64,000 nucleotides of DNA from Beta vulgaris subsp. vulgaris (Eukaryota; Streptophyta; Magnoliopsida; Caryophyllales; Amaranthaceae): the NCBI RefSeq assembly GCF_026745355.1, contig NC_079209.1:33202736-33266735 (forward strand). The letters run 5' to 3'. Every line of letters begins with the position of its first letter. Positions within the stretch are counted from its first letter, which is position 1. This document shows positions 49,030 through 61,426 of this stretch, one piece after another. The notes under the pieces are model-generated. The model saw nothing but the letters and a program-made list of their open reading frames with translations. It had not been told where the DNA came from and ran no database searches. The translations under genes were made by a program, and so were the position numbers.

Positions 49030-51508
49030 TATTTATGTATTTATATTTAAACACAAGTTAGCTTTAAAATGATTTGACTATTTAAAAAGGTTGACTATTT
49101 TAAAAGTCAAATGAAATTATTTTAAGGATTTCAGAAAGTTAAAATTTTTTATTAAGCATGTTTTCATAAAAGTTTTAAATACTAATTTATATTGGAAAAG
49201 AATTCTAATGGACTTGAGGAACCCAAAATCCTAAATTGATAAGGAAAAGAAGTCATATTGATGATAGGAGTTCTATTTTATTTATCCTATTCATCATCAA
49301 TTTTAATTGAGCCCAATCTCCTTTTTCCTAAGTCCAAAAGGAAGCCTCCTTATAAATATCTTAATACACATCTAAAGAGTCAGTGCCATTCCTAAGAGAA
49401 TTCATACTTACTTTATTCGAGTTATTACTCTTCCATTGTCTTACAAATTATATTTTTGAGTTAAGGGTTTGAGTGAACTCTTGTAAGTGTGAGAAGATTT
49501 GAGTGAAGCAAGAGATAGAGAAAGAGAAAGTAACTTCTATTGAAGTCTGAGAGGAACGACAGTTGTGGGAACTGTCATTGAGAACTTGAGTTTAGTTACT
49601 TAAGTTGTGGCTCGAGAGAAAAGTAATAGGATTGTAAACAGAGTTATTTTGGCCTATTATAGTGGAAAGTTTGAGTTAAAATCCCTTGTGGTCGAGGTTC
49701 TTTCTTCCTATTGGGCATATGAAGTTTTTCCTCGCTAAAACCTCTCGTGTTCCTATTGTGTGTTCCCAAGTTAACTTTTAATTTCGCAAAAAGTATAGCT
49801 TATTCTCTCACTATAATTCACCCCCCTCTTATAGTGCTCGTATTATACAACATTTCATATTATTAAGCAAAAGAATTTCAGATTTAATATTTTATGTTCA
49901 AGACGAGATTTAAATATTAAAGTCTTGATTTTTGAGGTTTTAAAAGCCTATTTTAGTAGTACCATATTTTAGGGTTTGAAATATTTAATCTTTGGTGTCA
50001 AAAGAATTTTAGAAAAGTTTTTGACACGTTTTTAAGTGAAGTTTTATTGCTGTAAATTTTTTGGTATATTGATGTACCAATGTTTAGTATTTTGTTAGGC
50101 AGAGATTATTCCCTAGGCAACTTCTAGAGTAGAAAAACGGCCTCTCAATTTGACTATACAAGGTACGTACATACTTGTGTGCTATGTGATTAGTATCATG
50201 ATTTAAGGAGAAAGGACTTTAGTATCATGTGTAGGAACTTATTAAGTTCATATGTGATTTCTAGTATGATTGATTTTTATATGTTTTATGCTTGTGAGCA
50301 AGCATGTGATTTGAGATTTATAATGAGTACTAGATTGTATGTTTGTATGGAATATTTGATGCAAGCATGTAAACGGGAATTTTATTTACTAATTCACATG
50401 ACGAATTAATATATGTTATAGAGATTGAATCATGTTATTCATGTATTCCCTTACAAGTATTATTTTCACTATCTTATGAGGACCGTGGGCCTTATTTGGT
50501 AAGTTGATAAGTTATGCCTTTTTAAAGGTAAGATCATTGTTGGCTAGGTTCAACAAAAGAAGAAGTTTGAGATTAAAAGAAAGTAGTCTTGGATTATAAG
50601 TTGTGATCACTTATTTAATCCTAAGATAAAAGAAGTTTAGTTGTGAATGATTGATTTATATGTCTGTGATTGCTTGTATGTGTGTGTCATAACAAGTGAT
50701 AACATGTAAATAACGTAAAGTGTAACAAGGATAGTTATAGACTTTAGACTGGTGCACGTCTAGAGTTGGACATTATGAGTTGGTGTTCATGGTGAGCGTG
50801 CCATGACTTTCTTGGGGGTGGATTGATCACCATTCCTATTTTAGTAAAAAGGTTCCTCGATATTGAGGTCATTCTGGAATACGGGGTGGCTTCCGTATTT
50901 CGTTTTCGTAGGTGAAGGCATTAGTAGATAAGACAGCTCGGGTCCAAGTAACTATTCCATTAAAGTAATAAAAAGATGTTTAGAATTTAATTCAGTAAAA
51001 ATTGTCTGCAGAATATTATATGTTTATATTATTATTTATCCTGGCATGTTATATATGTAGTATATGTTAGGAATGCTTATGTTTTAGTATGTAGTACTCA
51101 GCTTTGCTGATTACGTGCGTTGTTTGTGATTGTGATCATGGCTTTTGCCTTATTGATCATGTGATGACCCATTTTTGTGAGCAGATTCAGTATAGCATTT
51201 ACATTATAGGTTCACAGATTGCATCATTGGGAATCTGGAATGGAGAGAATGTGTAACTAGTATATTTTACTTTGCTGCATTAATAAGAACATATTTTATT
51301 TTTGTTTGAGTAAACTCATTTAGATTGTTTGAGTTCTAAATGCTTATTTATTAATTAATAATAAAGTTTAAAGTTTAGTTATATGTTTTCCGCTGTAAAA
51401 TTCTGAATAAGACGATACGTTATTACACGGGCGATAATACTTGGGTAATTCTCTATGTTTTATATTATAAAGGTATTTCTGAAAAGCGACAATTATCATG
51501 GTGTTACA

Positions 51509-52545
51509 CAACATCATATTTTACATAATTAGCAAAGCTAATTTTTATGTTAATAATATCAAAGACTTAGCACTAAAATGCTTTATTATTTGATTAGGTC
51601 CCAATTTCATAAGCAAAACGTTTTAAGTAGTCAACGAAAATTCTCTGTTACAAGGTACATATGCATACTAGTTCTGTTCGATGCATTAGTATAATATTTA
51701 GGTTATGAATTGTTATTGGAACCTAGAATCATGATAGGGAACTACTGTTTGGTTATGAATACCCCGAATTTTTAGATCTTATTGTATTATTTAGTAAGGT
51801 TTAATATTATTTTCACTTAAATTTAATTCTATAATAATGCATTTTTATTTGATAATTATGTTAATTAATATAATGATTCCATTTAAATTTGATTTATTTA
51901 ACAAGTTTTATTTAAATGATTTAATTGAAACTTGTTTTATTATTCATTTTCATTATTTCTAAATAATTTAATTATGATAATTGGAATCTTTACTTGGTCA
52001 TGGGTATCCTTATATAAAGAATTGCCCATCCATATCAGCAACCTATATAGAGCCCAATGACAAGTTCTCATAGCCCATGTATCTTTTTTTTTGCCAAAAA
52101 GAAAAAGGAAAATATTAAACAAAAAAAAAAAAAAAAACAAACAAAAAAAGAGAGGAGGAAAACGTGATTTCATCACCATCTTCCTCCCCCTTCTCACAAA
52201 AATGAACAACACCAAATGAATATTTTTTTTCAACAAATCAACAGTATTTGTTAGTAGAATTTGAATTCAACCCACAATTCCAGATTTTTAAGAGTAAAAT
52301 TGGTCAAAAGCTAAACCCCTAACACCATAGCTCACCATACCTCACCATTAATGGAGCTTGACCAAAAGCTCAAAATTCTGACCAAAAACCCTCTCTAAAT
52401 ACTGAATTGCATTCACCCAAATTGCTCAAGCAAACAAACTTCAAAGGTTTGCTTCAATCTCTTCTCTTCTCCCTTAATTTCTGATTTTTATTTTGAAATA
52501 CAAATAAATAAAATTTACAATACATTACCACATTGCCTTTGTTTC
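51509..52545 (+). repeat. Pieces of older LTRs between LTR 2 and LTR 3
   Basis: The first part (to about 51757) has ACAAGGTACATATGCATACT, related to a block found in the chromovirus-like LTRs, and may continue the LTR cut at 36589. From about 51758 another LTR-like start (TGAATACCCCGAATTTTTAG) appears, with a TATA box (CTTATATAAAG near 52010) and CT-rich sequence. I see no genes. Confidence 0.4.
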
Positions 52546-52895
52546 TGTAATCCCCCATAGTTTTAAAGGATTTTATAAATATATTTTAGTATTTATACAT
52601 ATATATTTAAACATAATTGAGTTTTAAAGGATTTATTTATTTAAAGAAGGTTGACTATTTTTAAAGTCAAATAAAATTATTTTGAGAATTTAAGAAAGTT
52701 AGAATATTTTATTTAGGCATGCTTTGAAAAATATTTGAAATACTAATTTAATTTGGAAAAGAAGTATAAGTGGGCTTGAGGAACTCAAAATTTTAAGTAG
52801 ATTCGGAAAAAGGAGTTATCTTGATGTTAGGAGTTCTAATTCATTTATTCTATTCATCAGCAAATTTTAATTGAGCCCAATATCCTTTTCTTAAT

Positions 52896-54857
52896 TGTTG
52901 AGTCATTTAGTATTTTGATGATTGTAAACAAATGATGATTATCTAACTAACATGTATGTTTGAGATGTGCATATTACATTAACATGAAACAAGTCATCAA
53001 AGGTGATATATCATCATGAAGGTTTTCCAACAAGTGAAGTTCCTAAAAGAGTTCATATAAGGAACACAAATAGAGCGGTTCCTAGGTACATCCTATGAGG
53101 AACATTGAATATGAAGTTCTGGAGCGGTTCTTGAGTTGGAGCAGCATGAAGCATGAAGGCAGAAATATGAGTTTATTTTCTAGGATTCATGTAAGTATAT
53201 GGAGAAACATGAAAGGTAAAGGAACAATGTCTAAAGGAACTCGTAAGGTCAAAGGAACTCGTGGAACTTAGAGTCAAAAGTATTTAAGAGTCAATAAATC
53301 TGATGCATATTATTATCTTTATCTATAAGAATTTATTTAGAGCTTATTTTTTAATAAATCTCTACTTGGTTAATTATTTATAAATAATATGCATTAGTTG
53401 TTTTAGGATAAGTTTTAGTTTTAAAATAAAAGATAAGTTTTAGTTTTAAAATGAAAGATAAGTTTTTAATAAATTGGTTTCTTTAGGAATCTGATTTTAA
53501 TTAATTTAATTTTATCTTTTCAGTTTTTGAAAAATAAAAAGCCTAGATTTATAATACGTATGATGAGTGTTATTAAAGAAATCGTCTGTCTGTTCCTCTC
53601 TAAAGGAACAGACGTGGTAGTCTATTACACTTATGAGTTAAAGGAACTAGACTTAGGATGAAGCATTACAACGGTTCATTTATGTCAGTTGAGTAAATTA
53701 CGCCTAGATTCTAGGTAACTATTTTATTTAAGGAAAAATCTGATTTTATGGAAAATCTTTTTAAGGAAAAATTTTTATTTTTCAAAAGATAATAAATATT
53801 ATTCGTTTTTTACGGAAGAAATTTAAAGATAATATTTTTATTAAAATGATTTAATTTCATATTTAATATAATATGTTTTAATTAAATCAGATTTTCAAAT
53901 TAATGCTCAAAGTGGTTGCTAAAATTTAGGAAGCAGTAACTTAATTCTCTCCCACGTTTAAGAGTGATCATGGAGATCATGAGATGTGTTAAGGAACGTG
54001 TTTCTTAAGGGAAGGAACATCATGGGATAATGGTTTAACCACTAACACATGATTCATCCCGCGTTCATTCTAAAAGATTGCTATAAATATACAAGTTCAA
54101 TTGAGTTTCAAATTGTCTGACTGGTGTCATTCCATAGTGTCTGACTAGTGTCTTTCCATAGTGTTAGACTTTTGTCATTCCATAAGTATGGCTTAAGGAA
54201 TAGCGTTACAAAAGAAATATATTTTCTATTCCTTGTTTGAGTCAGTTCCTTTGAGTTTCAAGTTCCTACGAGTGCCATGTTCCTTTACTGTTATTCAGTT
54301 TCTATATACTAGAGTTAAACCAAATTATCAAGCGTCTGTATTTGAGTTTGGGGTTAAAGGGTTTAAGTGAACTCTTGTAATGGGAACTTGGTAAAGGGTT
54401 TGAGTGAATTCTTGTATCAAAGTTCGAGTTAGGAACTTGAGTAAGTTCGAGTTAGGAACTTGAGTAAGTTCTTGTTGTGTATGCGTAGACTTAGGGTGAA
54501 GTCTATTTAGGGGTGAAGGGTTTGAGTAAACCTTTGGTAAAGAGTTGAGGGAACTCTTGAAAGACTTAGAGTTAAGTCTAAAGTATAGAGTGGAGATTGT
54601 GAGAGAGTTGGAGTTCCGAGTGGAACTTGAGTATGTAATAGGTTGAATCATAGGAGATTTCCTATTATAGTGAAGAGTTTAAATCATGAGTAGGTCGTGT
54701 TTTTTCTTCTTGTATTGAGACAAGAAGTTTCCACGTAAAAATCTCTCTTGCACTTTCAGTTCCTTATTGCTTATGTTTTAAATTCCGCATTATTTGGGCA
54801 ATAAGTTCCACACTACAATTCACCCCCCCCTCTTGTAGTGTTCCTAGTGAAATAACA
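52896..54857 (+). mobile_element. Solo Sirevirus-like LTR inside LTR 3
   Basis: 1,962 bp from TGTTGAGTCA to GTGAAATAACA. The 3' end and inner blocks (GGAAAATCTTTTTAAGGAAA, ATCATGGGATAATGG) match the Sirevirus A LTR, but it is about 600 bp longer. Flanks are TTAAT and TTAAG, a near-perfect 5-base target copy. No inner genes remain, so this is a solo LTR left by LTR-LTR recombination. Confidence 0.85.
54115..54467 (+). repeat. Short tandem repeats in the solo Sirevirus-like LTR
   Basis: Around 54115-54190 a ~30-base unit (GTCTGACTxGTGTCxTTCCAT type) occurs about three times. At 54421-54467 the 23-base unit beginning AGTTCGAGTTAGGAACTTGA is present twice exactly. They account for part of the extra length over the LTR of element A. 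Confidence 0.75.
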
Positions 54858-57006
54858 TTAAGCCCAAAAGGAAGCCTCCTTATAAATATCTTAATACCCA
54901 ATTATTTTACCCCACACAAAGATTTATTTTCTCTCTCCTTACACTTAAGAATTTTGGCCCTCTCTATTCTCTCTCTCCTCACGATTTTCTTTCCCTCCCT
55001 TCACTCGATTTTTTTCTCTCACCCGAATCTGATTATCCATATTTCTTATTGTTTTATTTATTTTTAGCCAAAACTTCCTTCTAAGAAATGGTATATCTCG
55101 AAAACTTATTGAACTTAGGCTCAAGAATCACTTGATTCAGATTAATATTCTATCAGTTATGGCCTCTGCAAGTTTCGCAATTTTGCTGCCATATTTCACT
55201 CGCGGTATCGGTATTTCACTCTTTTTCTCCCTTTTTTCTTTTGATTCTTTTCCTCGTTTTCTTATATATTGATTTCATATATATTGATTTAATATTTCTA
55301 AGTATTATTTTGATAAATTATTGTTTAAAGCTTGTATCTTTAATTATTTCAGATTATATGTTTCATATAATTAAGCAAAAGAATTTAAGATTTAATATTT
55401 TATGTTCAAGATGAGATTTAAATATTAAAGTCTTGATTTTTGAGGTTTTAAAAGCATATTTTAGGGTTTGAAATATATAATCTTTGGTGTCAAAAGAGTT
55501 TTAGAAAAGTTTTTGACACGTTTTTAAGTGAAGTTTTATTGCTGTAAATTTATTGGTATATTGATATACCAATCTTTTGTATTTTGTTAGGCGGAGATTC
55601 TCCCTAGGCAACTTTAAGAGTAAAAAAGTGGCCTCTCAATTTGTTTACACAAGGTACGTACATACCTGTGTGCTATGTGATTAGTATCATGATTTAAGGA
55701 GAAAGAAATTTTAGTATCATGTATAGGAACTTATTAAGTTCATATGTGATTTCTAGCATGATTGGTAGTTACATGATTTATGCATGTGTGCAAGCATGTG
55801 ATTTTGAGATTTATTATGAGTAAAGATTGTCATGTTTGTATGGAAATTTGATGCAAGTGTAGAAGGGAATTTTATTTATAATTAATCAAAAAAATATATG
55901 TTATAGAGATTGAATCATGTTATTCATGTATTCCCTTACAAGTATTATTTTCACTATCTTATGAGGATTGTGGCCCTTATTTGGTAAGTTGATAAGTTAT
56001 GCTTATTTAAAGGTACGATTATTGTTGGCTAGGTTCAACAAAAGAAGAATTTTGAGATTAGAAGAAAGTAGTCTTGGATTGTAAGTTGTGATCACTTATT
56101 TAATCCTAAGATAAAAGAAGTTCAGTTGTGAATGATTGATTTATATGTTTGTGATTGCTTGTATGTGTGTGTCATAACAAGTGATAACATGTAAATAACG
56201 TAAAGTGTAACAACGATAGTTATAGACTTTAGACTGGTGCACGTCTAGAGTTGGACATTAGAAGTTGGGGTTCATGGTTAGCGTGCCATGGCTTTTCTGG
56301 GGATGGATGATCACCATTCCTATTTTAGTAAAAAAGTTCCTCGATATCGTAGGTCATTCTGGAATACGGGGTGGCTTCCGTATTTTGTCTTCGTAGGTGA
56401 AGGCATTAGTAGTAAGATAGCTCGGGTCCAAGTAACTATTCCATTAAAGTAATAAAAAGATGTTTAGAGTTTAGTTCAGTAAAAGTTGTCTGCAGCTTGT
56501 TATATGATTATATTATTATTTATCCCTGCATGTTATTATTTAGTATCATGTTAGGAATGCTTATGTTTTAGTATGTAGTACTCAGCTTTGCTGATTTACA
56601 TGCTTTGTTTATGTTTGTGATCATGGCCTTGCTTTATTCATCATGTGATGATCCATTTTGGTGAGCAGATTCAGTATAGCATTGACATTACAGGTTCGCA
56701 GATGTGCATCATTGGGAATATGGAATGGAGAGAATGTGTAAATAGTTTCTATTATTTTTCTGCATTAGTAGGAATATACATTATTAAGTTGGTTTGAATA
56801 AGACTCATTCCGATTGTTGATTTCTAAATACTGGTTCATTTATTAATTAATAATAGAAGATTAAAGTTTAGTTATATGTTTTCCGCTGCAAAATTCTGGA
56901 TAAGCTGATACGTTATCACACGGGCGATAATGCTTTGATAATTCTCTATGTTTTATATTATAAAGGTATTTTTGAAAAGAGAGAATTATCGGGGTGTTAC
57001 AGTTTC

Positions 57007-57627
57007 ACTTCACCACTGGAAACCACCGCAACCACATCGACAAACCACCTGAACCAACGGGGCCTGAATTTCGAGAAGCTTAACAAGAATCTCGAGGTAG
57101 AGAAAAAACGCTGGGCCGAAGAGTGACGCCCTAAAGCAAAAGATCCAGGACACAGTGAGCCAACGGGATAGCGTTTTGCGTACCCGGGACCTCATAATCG
57201 AGGAATGGAAGCGCTCGACGGCAGGTCAGGACTTCACAGCTGATATGGGATTGGAGGCAGCTGAGGTTGCCGCTCGAGAGGCCGTGGAAAAACTTCGTGA
57301 AGGTGCACCCCTTGGCTGACTGGGAGACGGTCGAGGCGGAGTACAATGCGGCCGTCGACGCCGAGCTCCAAGTGGGCAATAATTCTGACGCAGAGTTCCA
57401 AGTGGACGATGATATTGACATAGGAGACCTTATGGGAGAGGACGTTCCACGGCTAGACAGGGTGCCCTCGGCTGTCGAGGTGCCTGCTATCCGAGGTGAA
57501 AGAGGCCCATGAGGATAACTCGGGGGTACGAGTGGCGAGATCGAGCAATACCACCTCCTCTGAGAGTGATGACGAAGAGGGTGTGTCCGAGACTTCAGAC
57601 AGCGATACCTCGACCAGCTCTTCTTAA
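57007..57627 (+). pseudogene. C-terminal part of an antisense Tat gene, copy i
   Basis: Frame-broken coding sequence: LNFEKLNKNLEVEKKRWAEE, then SQRDSVLRTRDLIIEEWKRS and EAAEVAAREAVEKLR, a charged coiled coil, then an acidic tail (DDDIDIGDLMGED) ending in Ser/Thr/Asp-rich sequence near 57627. There are at least two frameshifts. The layout (coiled coil plus acidic tail) matches the end of the antisense gene at 6617-8391. The N-terminal part is missing, lost at the junction near 57007-57060. Confidence 0.6.
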
Positions 57628-57969
57628 CTTTGTATCTAGCGTAACTTTTGTCTTTTTGTCTTTCTTGTATGTATTTAGCTAAGCGTTGAGTGGCTCCTAG
57701 GGTGTAATTCTCCTTTGAATGAAATGAAGATTCATTGCTTTTTTGGCCCATGTTTTCTTGACTCGTTTTCTTTTATTTAGTCATTCGATGCATTGCATAC
57801 TTCGAGACCTGGAACTATTCTGTGGAACTTCTGTTATTTCTTTGATGAGCTATAGCTTATGCGGGTGCGTGGTGCGTGGTGCGTGAGGCTTCCTTCCCGG
57901 GCTTTGACACGTGGAGCCCATTGAAGGGTAGGTAATTAATGCCTTTGGGGGAAACTGCGATTTGACTTG

Positions 57970-58070
57970 CTTATAAGTACGAACAACATTCCTGTAGAAT
58001 TCATAATCTCATTCTCCTTTCTTCTCTCTCTTAAACTTATTTTTACCCCTCTTTCTTCACCTCGACCAGC
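57970..58070 (+). promoter_or_regulatory. TATA box and CT-rich leader of antisense gene ii
   Basis: CTTATAAGT at 57970-57978 is followed about 35 bases later by a pyrimidine-rich leader (CTCCTTTCTTCTCTCTC), then the ATG at 58071. The spacing fits a polymerase II core promoter. Confidence 0.5.
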
Positions 58071-59198
58071 AATGTCTCAACCCTTGATTACCGTCGAGGC
58101 CCTTCGAGCGGCCAAACGTCGGAAGCGAGCTAAGGCCAGCTCTAGCTCGTCCTCGGCCTAGAGGGCGGTAACGGGGCTCCAGAAGTGAAGCTCGAGGCTG
58201 ATCCCTTCACAGGGGGGGGGGGGAGCAGCTCCCCAGCATATTGGCTTCAAAACCTGAGTCGAAGGACGTTAAGGCTGGGGTCTTGACGTTGGTTAAGGTC
58301 GAAGATCCTCTTGCGGCCGCTACCTCGAGTGCCGCTGCCACGAAGGCCTCGAAGAAGAGACCCTGGCCTGAGGAGACCACCAGGCTACCCTTCTCAGCCC
58401 TCTCGAGGGCCGAAATGGCTGCGAGGTTTGACAAGGCCTCGGAGCATCTCATGACCGAGTTGGATGGGAAGGTGTGCCTGACCCCTGATGGGCAGGAGGT
58501 CGAGGCCGTTAAGGCGACCATGACCGAGGTAGGGCTATTTAATTTTTGTTACTTTGAACATTTTGTTTGTTTTATGTTACTAATTTCCCCTTCTTACGCC
58601 AGCTGTCGATCCGGGTGTTGGCCCTGCTCGAAGGTCTCAGCCGAGGATAGCCACCGGATTTGCCTCGGGGGATATGTCCTGGGATGAGAGGAACACTCTC
58701 GTTAATTGACTGCGTCTAGCCGAGATGCGGCTCTCGGAGGCCTAGGAGGCCATGGCCAAGTCTCTCAAGGCCTTCGATGAGAAGAAGGCGGAGCTCGAAC
58801 ATGCTGTCGAGGTCGCCATATTGCAGAGGGAGTCTGCCATCAAGAGGCAAATGGAGGTTGTGAAGGACTACAAGAAGGACGACCAGCGAGCCGAGAAGGC
58901 TCGAATGAATGCTGAGGCGGCTATTGCCAAGGCCCGGGAGTGCCGGGAGGCATTAGTTAACGATTGGAAGGATTCTGATGAAGGGAGAACCTTCCTCGAG
59001 GATTCGTCTCTGCAGGCTTATGAGATAGGCCAGGCCAAGGCGCTCCGTAGGGTGCGGCTGGTTCTCGAGAGGGTCGCTCCCAGCGTCTCTTGGGTTGTCG
59101 TCGAGGAAGGCCTTAAGGCCCTTTCTCAGGAGGCAGGAGCCACTGAGGCTTCTCCCGTCGAGGGTCAGGCTCCTCCCCCTGCTCAACTCGAGGGATGA
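58071..59198 (+). pseudogene. Antisense Tat gene, copy ii
   Basis: It starts MSQPLITVEALRAAKRRKRA, followed by a poly-Ser stretch and a stop at 58161. Coding resumes at 58241-58528 (KKRPWPEETTRLPFS, AEMAARFDKASEHLM) up to a donor GTAGGG. After an acceptor (ACGCCAG, about 58602) there are stops near 58647, 58710 and 58745, then a long coiled coil 58752-59198 (KKAELEHAVEVAILQRESA, AEAAIAKARECREALVND) ending LEG. Several stops are one base from sense codons, as expected from point mutation. It is opposite to pol, like the antisense gene of the first Tat element, but lacks that gene's HPFYLGY-type middle domain. Function unknown. Confidence 0.6.
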
Positions 59199-59387
59199 AC
59201 CCCGGCTCTTCCTTCTTTTCTTCCTGCCCCTCCTTTTTCTCTTCCTTCTCTTTTCTCGGGCTCTTCTTTCTTTTCTTTTGTCTCCTACTAGGGTTAATGT
59301 CAAACCCTTAGGTTTTTTTGTTTGATATAAGTTTTTTTCTTGAACCTGTAATGTAGTAGCTTCGATAGCTTGTACCAAGATTAATGG

Positions 59388-59393
59388 AATAAA
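59388..59393 (+). terminator. Poly(A) signal of antisense gene ii
   Basis: AATAAA lies about 190 bases after the stop at 59198, in T-rich 3' sequence. It suits polyadenylation of the plus-strand gene. Confidence 0.5.
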
Positions 59394-59667
59394 ACTCGAT
59401 TTTTTATTGTTTCTTAGTTTGTGCCTTCGAGCTTCTATATGTTTGTATATTTTGAATCGACGTGCATGCTAGCCGAGCAAACTCGAGGCCTTTCAATTAA
59501 CAAGCATTATATTTTGATTTGAAGTGTATGCTGGCCAAGCAAACTCGAGGCCCTTTATTAACAAGCATTTTTTATACGCAACCACTGTTATAATAAATAA
59601 TGCCTAAAATGAAGGCAAGTGACTCTTGTAACGTTATAAAAATCGACATGCTTTAAGGTCTAGTGCA

Positions 59668-61426
59668 TTATAAAATCATACAAAAGGAGTGTCTATTTGG
59701 TATGCCCCCAAGCTCGAGGGACAAACCTTCAGACATAGAATTTTCGGAAATTATCCGCATTCCACGGTCGAGGGAGGGGGCGTCCTCCTGGTCTTCTAGG
59801 CGGTAAGTGCCTTGGCGAACTATCGAGGTAACCTGATATGGGCCTTCCCCGTTGGGCTGTAGTTTACCCAAGTTAGGTTGTTGTCCGATTGCTTCAAACT
59901 TCCTAAGCACCCAGTCATTGGCTTGCAAGGGTCGATGCTTGACTCGACGGTTGAACAACCGAGTAAGTTTGAGTTTGTAGGAGATGACCTTTAGAAGAGT
60001 CGTGCCTCGAGTCTCTGGGAGGAGATCGAGGTTAATTTTCTTTTCCTCCTCATTGAGGTCGCAATCATAGAATATGATTCAGGGCGATGAGATGCCCAAC
60101 TCGACGGGTAGGACAACCTCGCTACCATATACCAAGTTGAATGGTGAATGGCCCGTTGCTTCACGAACAGTTGTTCTTGTTGACCAGAGAATTCCAGGGA
60201 GATCATCAATTCACGAGCCTTTAGCTCCTTCGAGCATTATTTTTAGCCCCTTTAAGACTACTTTGTTAGCCGCTTTCGCCTCCCGTTAGTCTGTGGTCGA
60301 CTAATGACAGAGAATCTAGTTTCGATTCCAAACTTAGAACAATAGTCGCGAGTAGGGCCACTGTTGAATTGTCGACTATTGTTCGATATAAGGACTCGAG
60401 GGACCCCAAATCGGGTGACTAAGTGTTGCCAAATGAATTGCCGAACTTGTTTGTCAGTGATCGAGGCTAGATACGCTGCCTCGACCCATTTTGTAAAATA
60501 ATCTAGCACTACCAGCAAAAATTTCCGTTGTCCTGAGGCTGGAGGGAAGGGTCCGAGAAGGTCTATACCCCACATGTCGAATGGCAAAGGGGCCTGGATG
60601 GTGGTCAAGGATCTTGCAGCTTGGTGAGGAAGGTTAGCATTCATTTAGCAATCTCTGCACTTTTGGACCATTGTCGAAAGTCCTCCCTCATGGTGGGCTA
60701 GTAGTACCCCGCTCGAAGAGCTTTAGCTGCGACAGTTCGAGCCCCTTGATGACTCCCGCATGCCCCCTGATGTATCTCTCAGAGGACATAGTCCCCTTCT
60801 TGGGGGGTGAGGCAGCGGAGAAGTGGATGAGTGAATGATTTTTTTATATAATTGCCCCTCGTGATAGTGAACCATCAAGCCCGCCTCCGGACTCTTTCAG
60901 CTTCGAACTCATTTTCGGAGAGGATACCATCTCCTGTGAAAGATGATGGGTCGTGGTGAGAGATCTTATGCTGAACTTTCTAATCTCGACAAGGCGTCTG
61001 CTTGCTGATTCTCAGATTGAGGGATGTGAGCTATGGTGAAGAGTGATAGGCCCGAGATTTTTTCCTTTACTTTTCTCATATACATCTTCATGCTGTCCTC
61101 TTTGGCCTCAAATTCCCCTGTCACCTGTCCAACGATGAGCTGGGAATCAGTGGGCTTTGAGTTTCCGAGCGCCGCCCGTTTTGCAGAGTTGGATACAGAG
61201 GAGCAGTGTTTCATATTCGGCCTCGTTATTCGAGGCGGCAAAGTCGAAATTAATGGCGTATTCTGTTATGTTGCTTTGTGGGTCGAGGATCAAAAGCTCG
61301 GCGCTGCATCCTACTTTGGATGACGACATGTCGACAAATATACCCCAGGAACCTTCCTCGGTAGGCTCGGGCCGGGAAGTGCATTCTGCTATAAAGTCAG
61401 CTAGAGCCTGTGATTTGATGGCACGC
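59668..61426 (-). pseudogene. Tat pol remnant: RNase H and integrase
   Basis: Reading on the minus strand from 61426: KSQALADF, NNEAEYETLLL and SQLIVGQVTGEFEAKED with NQQADALSRL (extra plant-type RNase H). The zinc-finger part is decayed. The integrase core at 60644-60258 reads WGIDLLGPFPPASG, VLDYFTKWVEA and ETRFSVISRPQTNG, with the second Asp region altered (LISNNSRQF in place of the usual DNGxQF). Last, 59958-59668 has DWVLRK, GEGPYQV and GTYRLED (integrase C-terminal domain). Frameshifts and stops separate these blocks, so it is inactive. Confidence 0.82.

Larger units (their letters stand above)
36590..51508 (+). mobile_element. Solo chromovirus-like LTR 2, split by Sirevirus B
   Basis: The first 49 bases (TGTAATCCCCC...TTTAGTATTT) are at 36590-36638 and the rest at 49035-51508, ending GGTGTTACA. 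Removing Sirevirus B and one TATTT copy gives about 2,523 bp, collinear with LTR 3 and with the inverted LTR 1. A TATA box (TTATAAATATC) lies near 49350. Flanking 5-mers are AAACA (left) and CAACA (right), a one-base mismatch, so the target duplication is probable but imperfect. Confidence 0.8.
52546..57001 (+). mobile_element. Solo chromovirus-like LTR 3, split by a Sirevirus solo LTR
   Basis: It begins TGTAATCCCCC and ends GGGGTGTTACA, flanked by GTTTC on both sides (52541-52545, 57002-57006). Without the inner insertion (52896-54857 plus 5 bases) it is about 2,489 bp, like its two sisters. A TATA box (CTTATAAATATC near 54880) is followed by a CT-rich start region, giving plus orientation. 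Confidence 0.88.
57002..61426 (-). mobile_element. Tat-type Ty3/gypsy remnant, minus strand
   Basis: Pol pieces on the minus strand (61426 down to 59668) show the extra RNase H, integrase core and integrase C-terminus. Beyond them lie plus-strand coiled-coil genes (57007-59198). This is the same arrangement as at 3905-9492, so it is a second Tat element, of another subfamily with CTCGAG-rich coding sequence. It is cut at 61426 by an LTR start. The other end meets LTR 3 and older LTR pieces, so both element LTRs are absent. Confidence 0.8.

Noticed and set aside
58953..59378. Minus-strand Arg/Lys-rich open frame
   Set aside because: It is a shadow of the plus-strand coiled-coil gene and its CT-rich 3' region.
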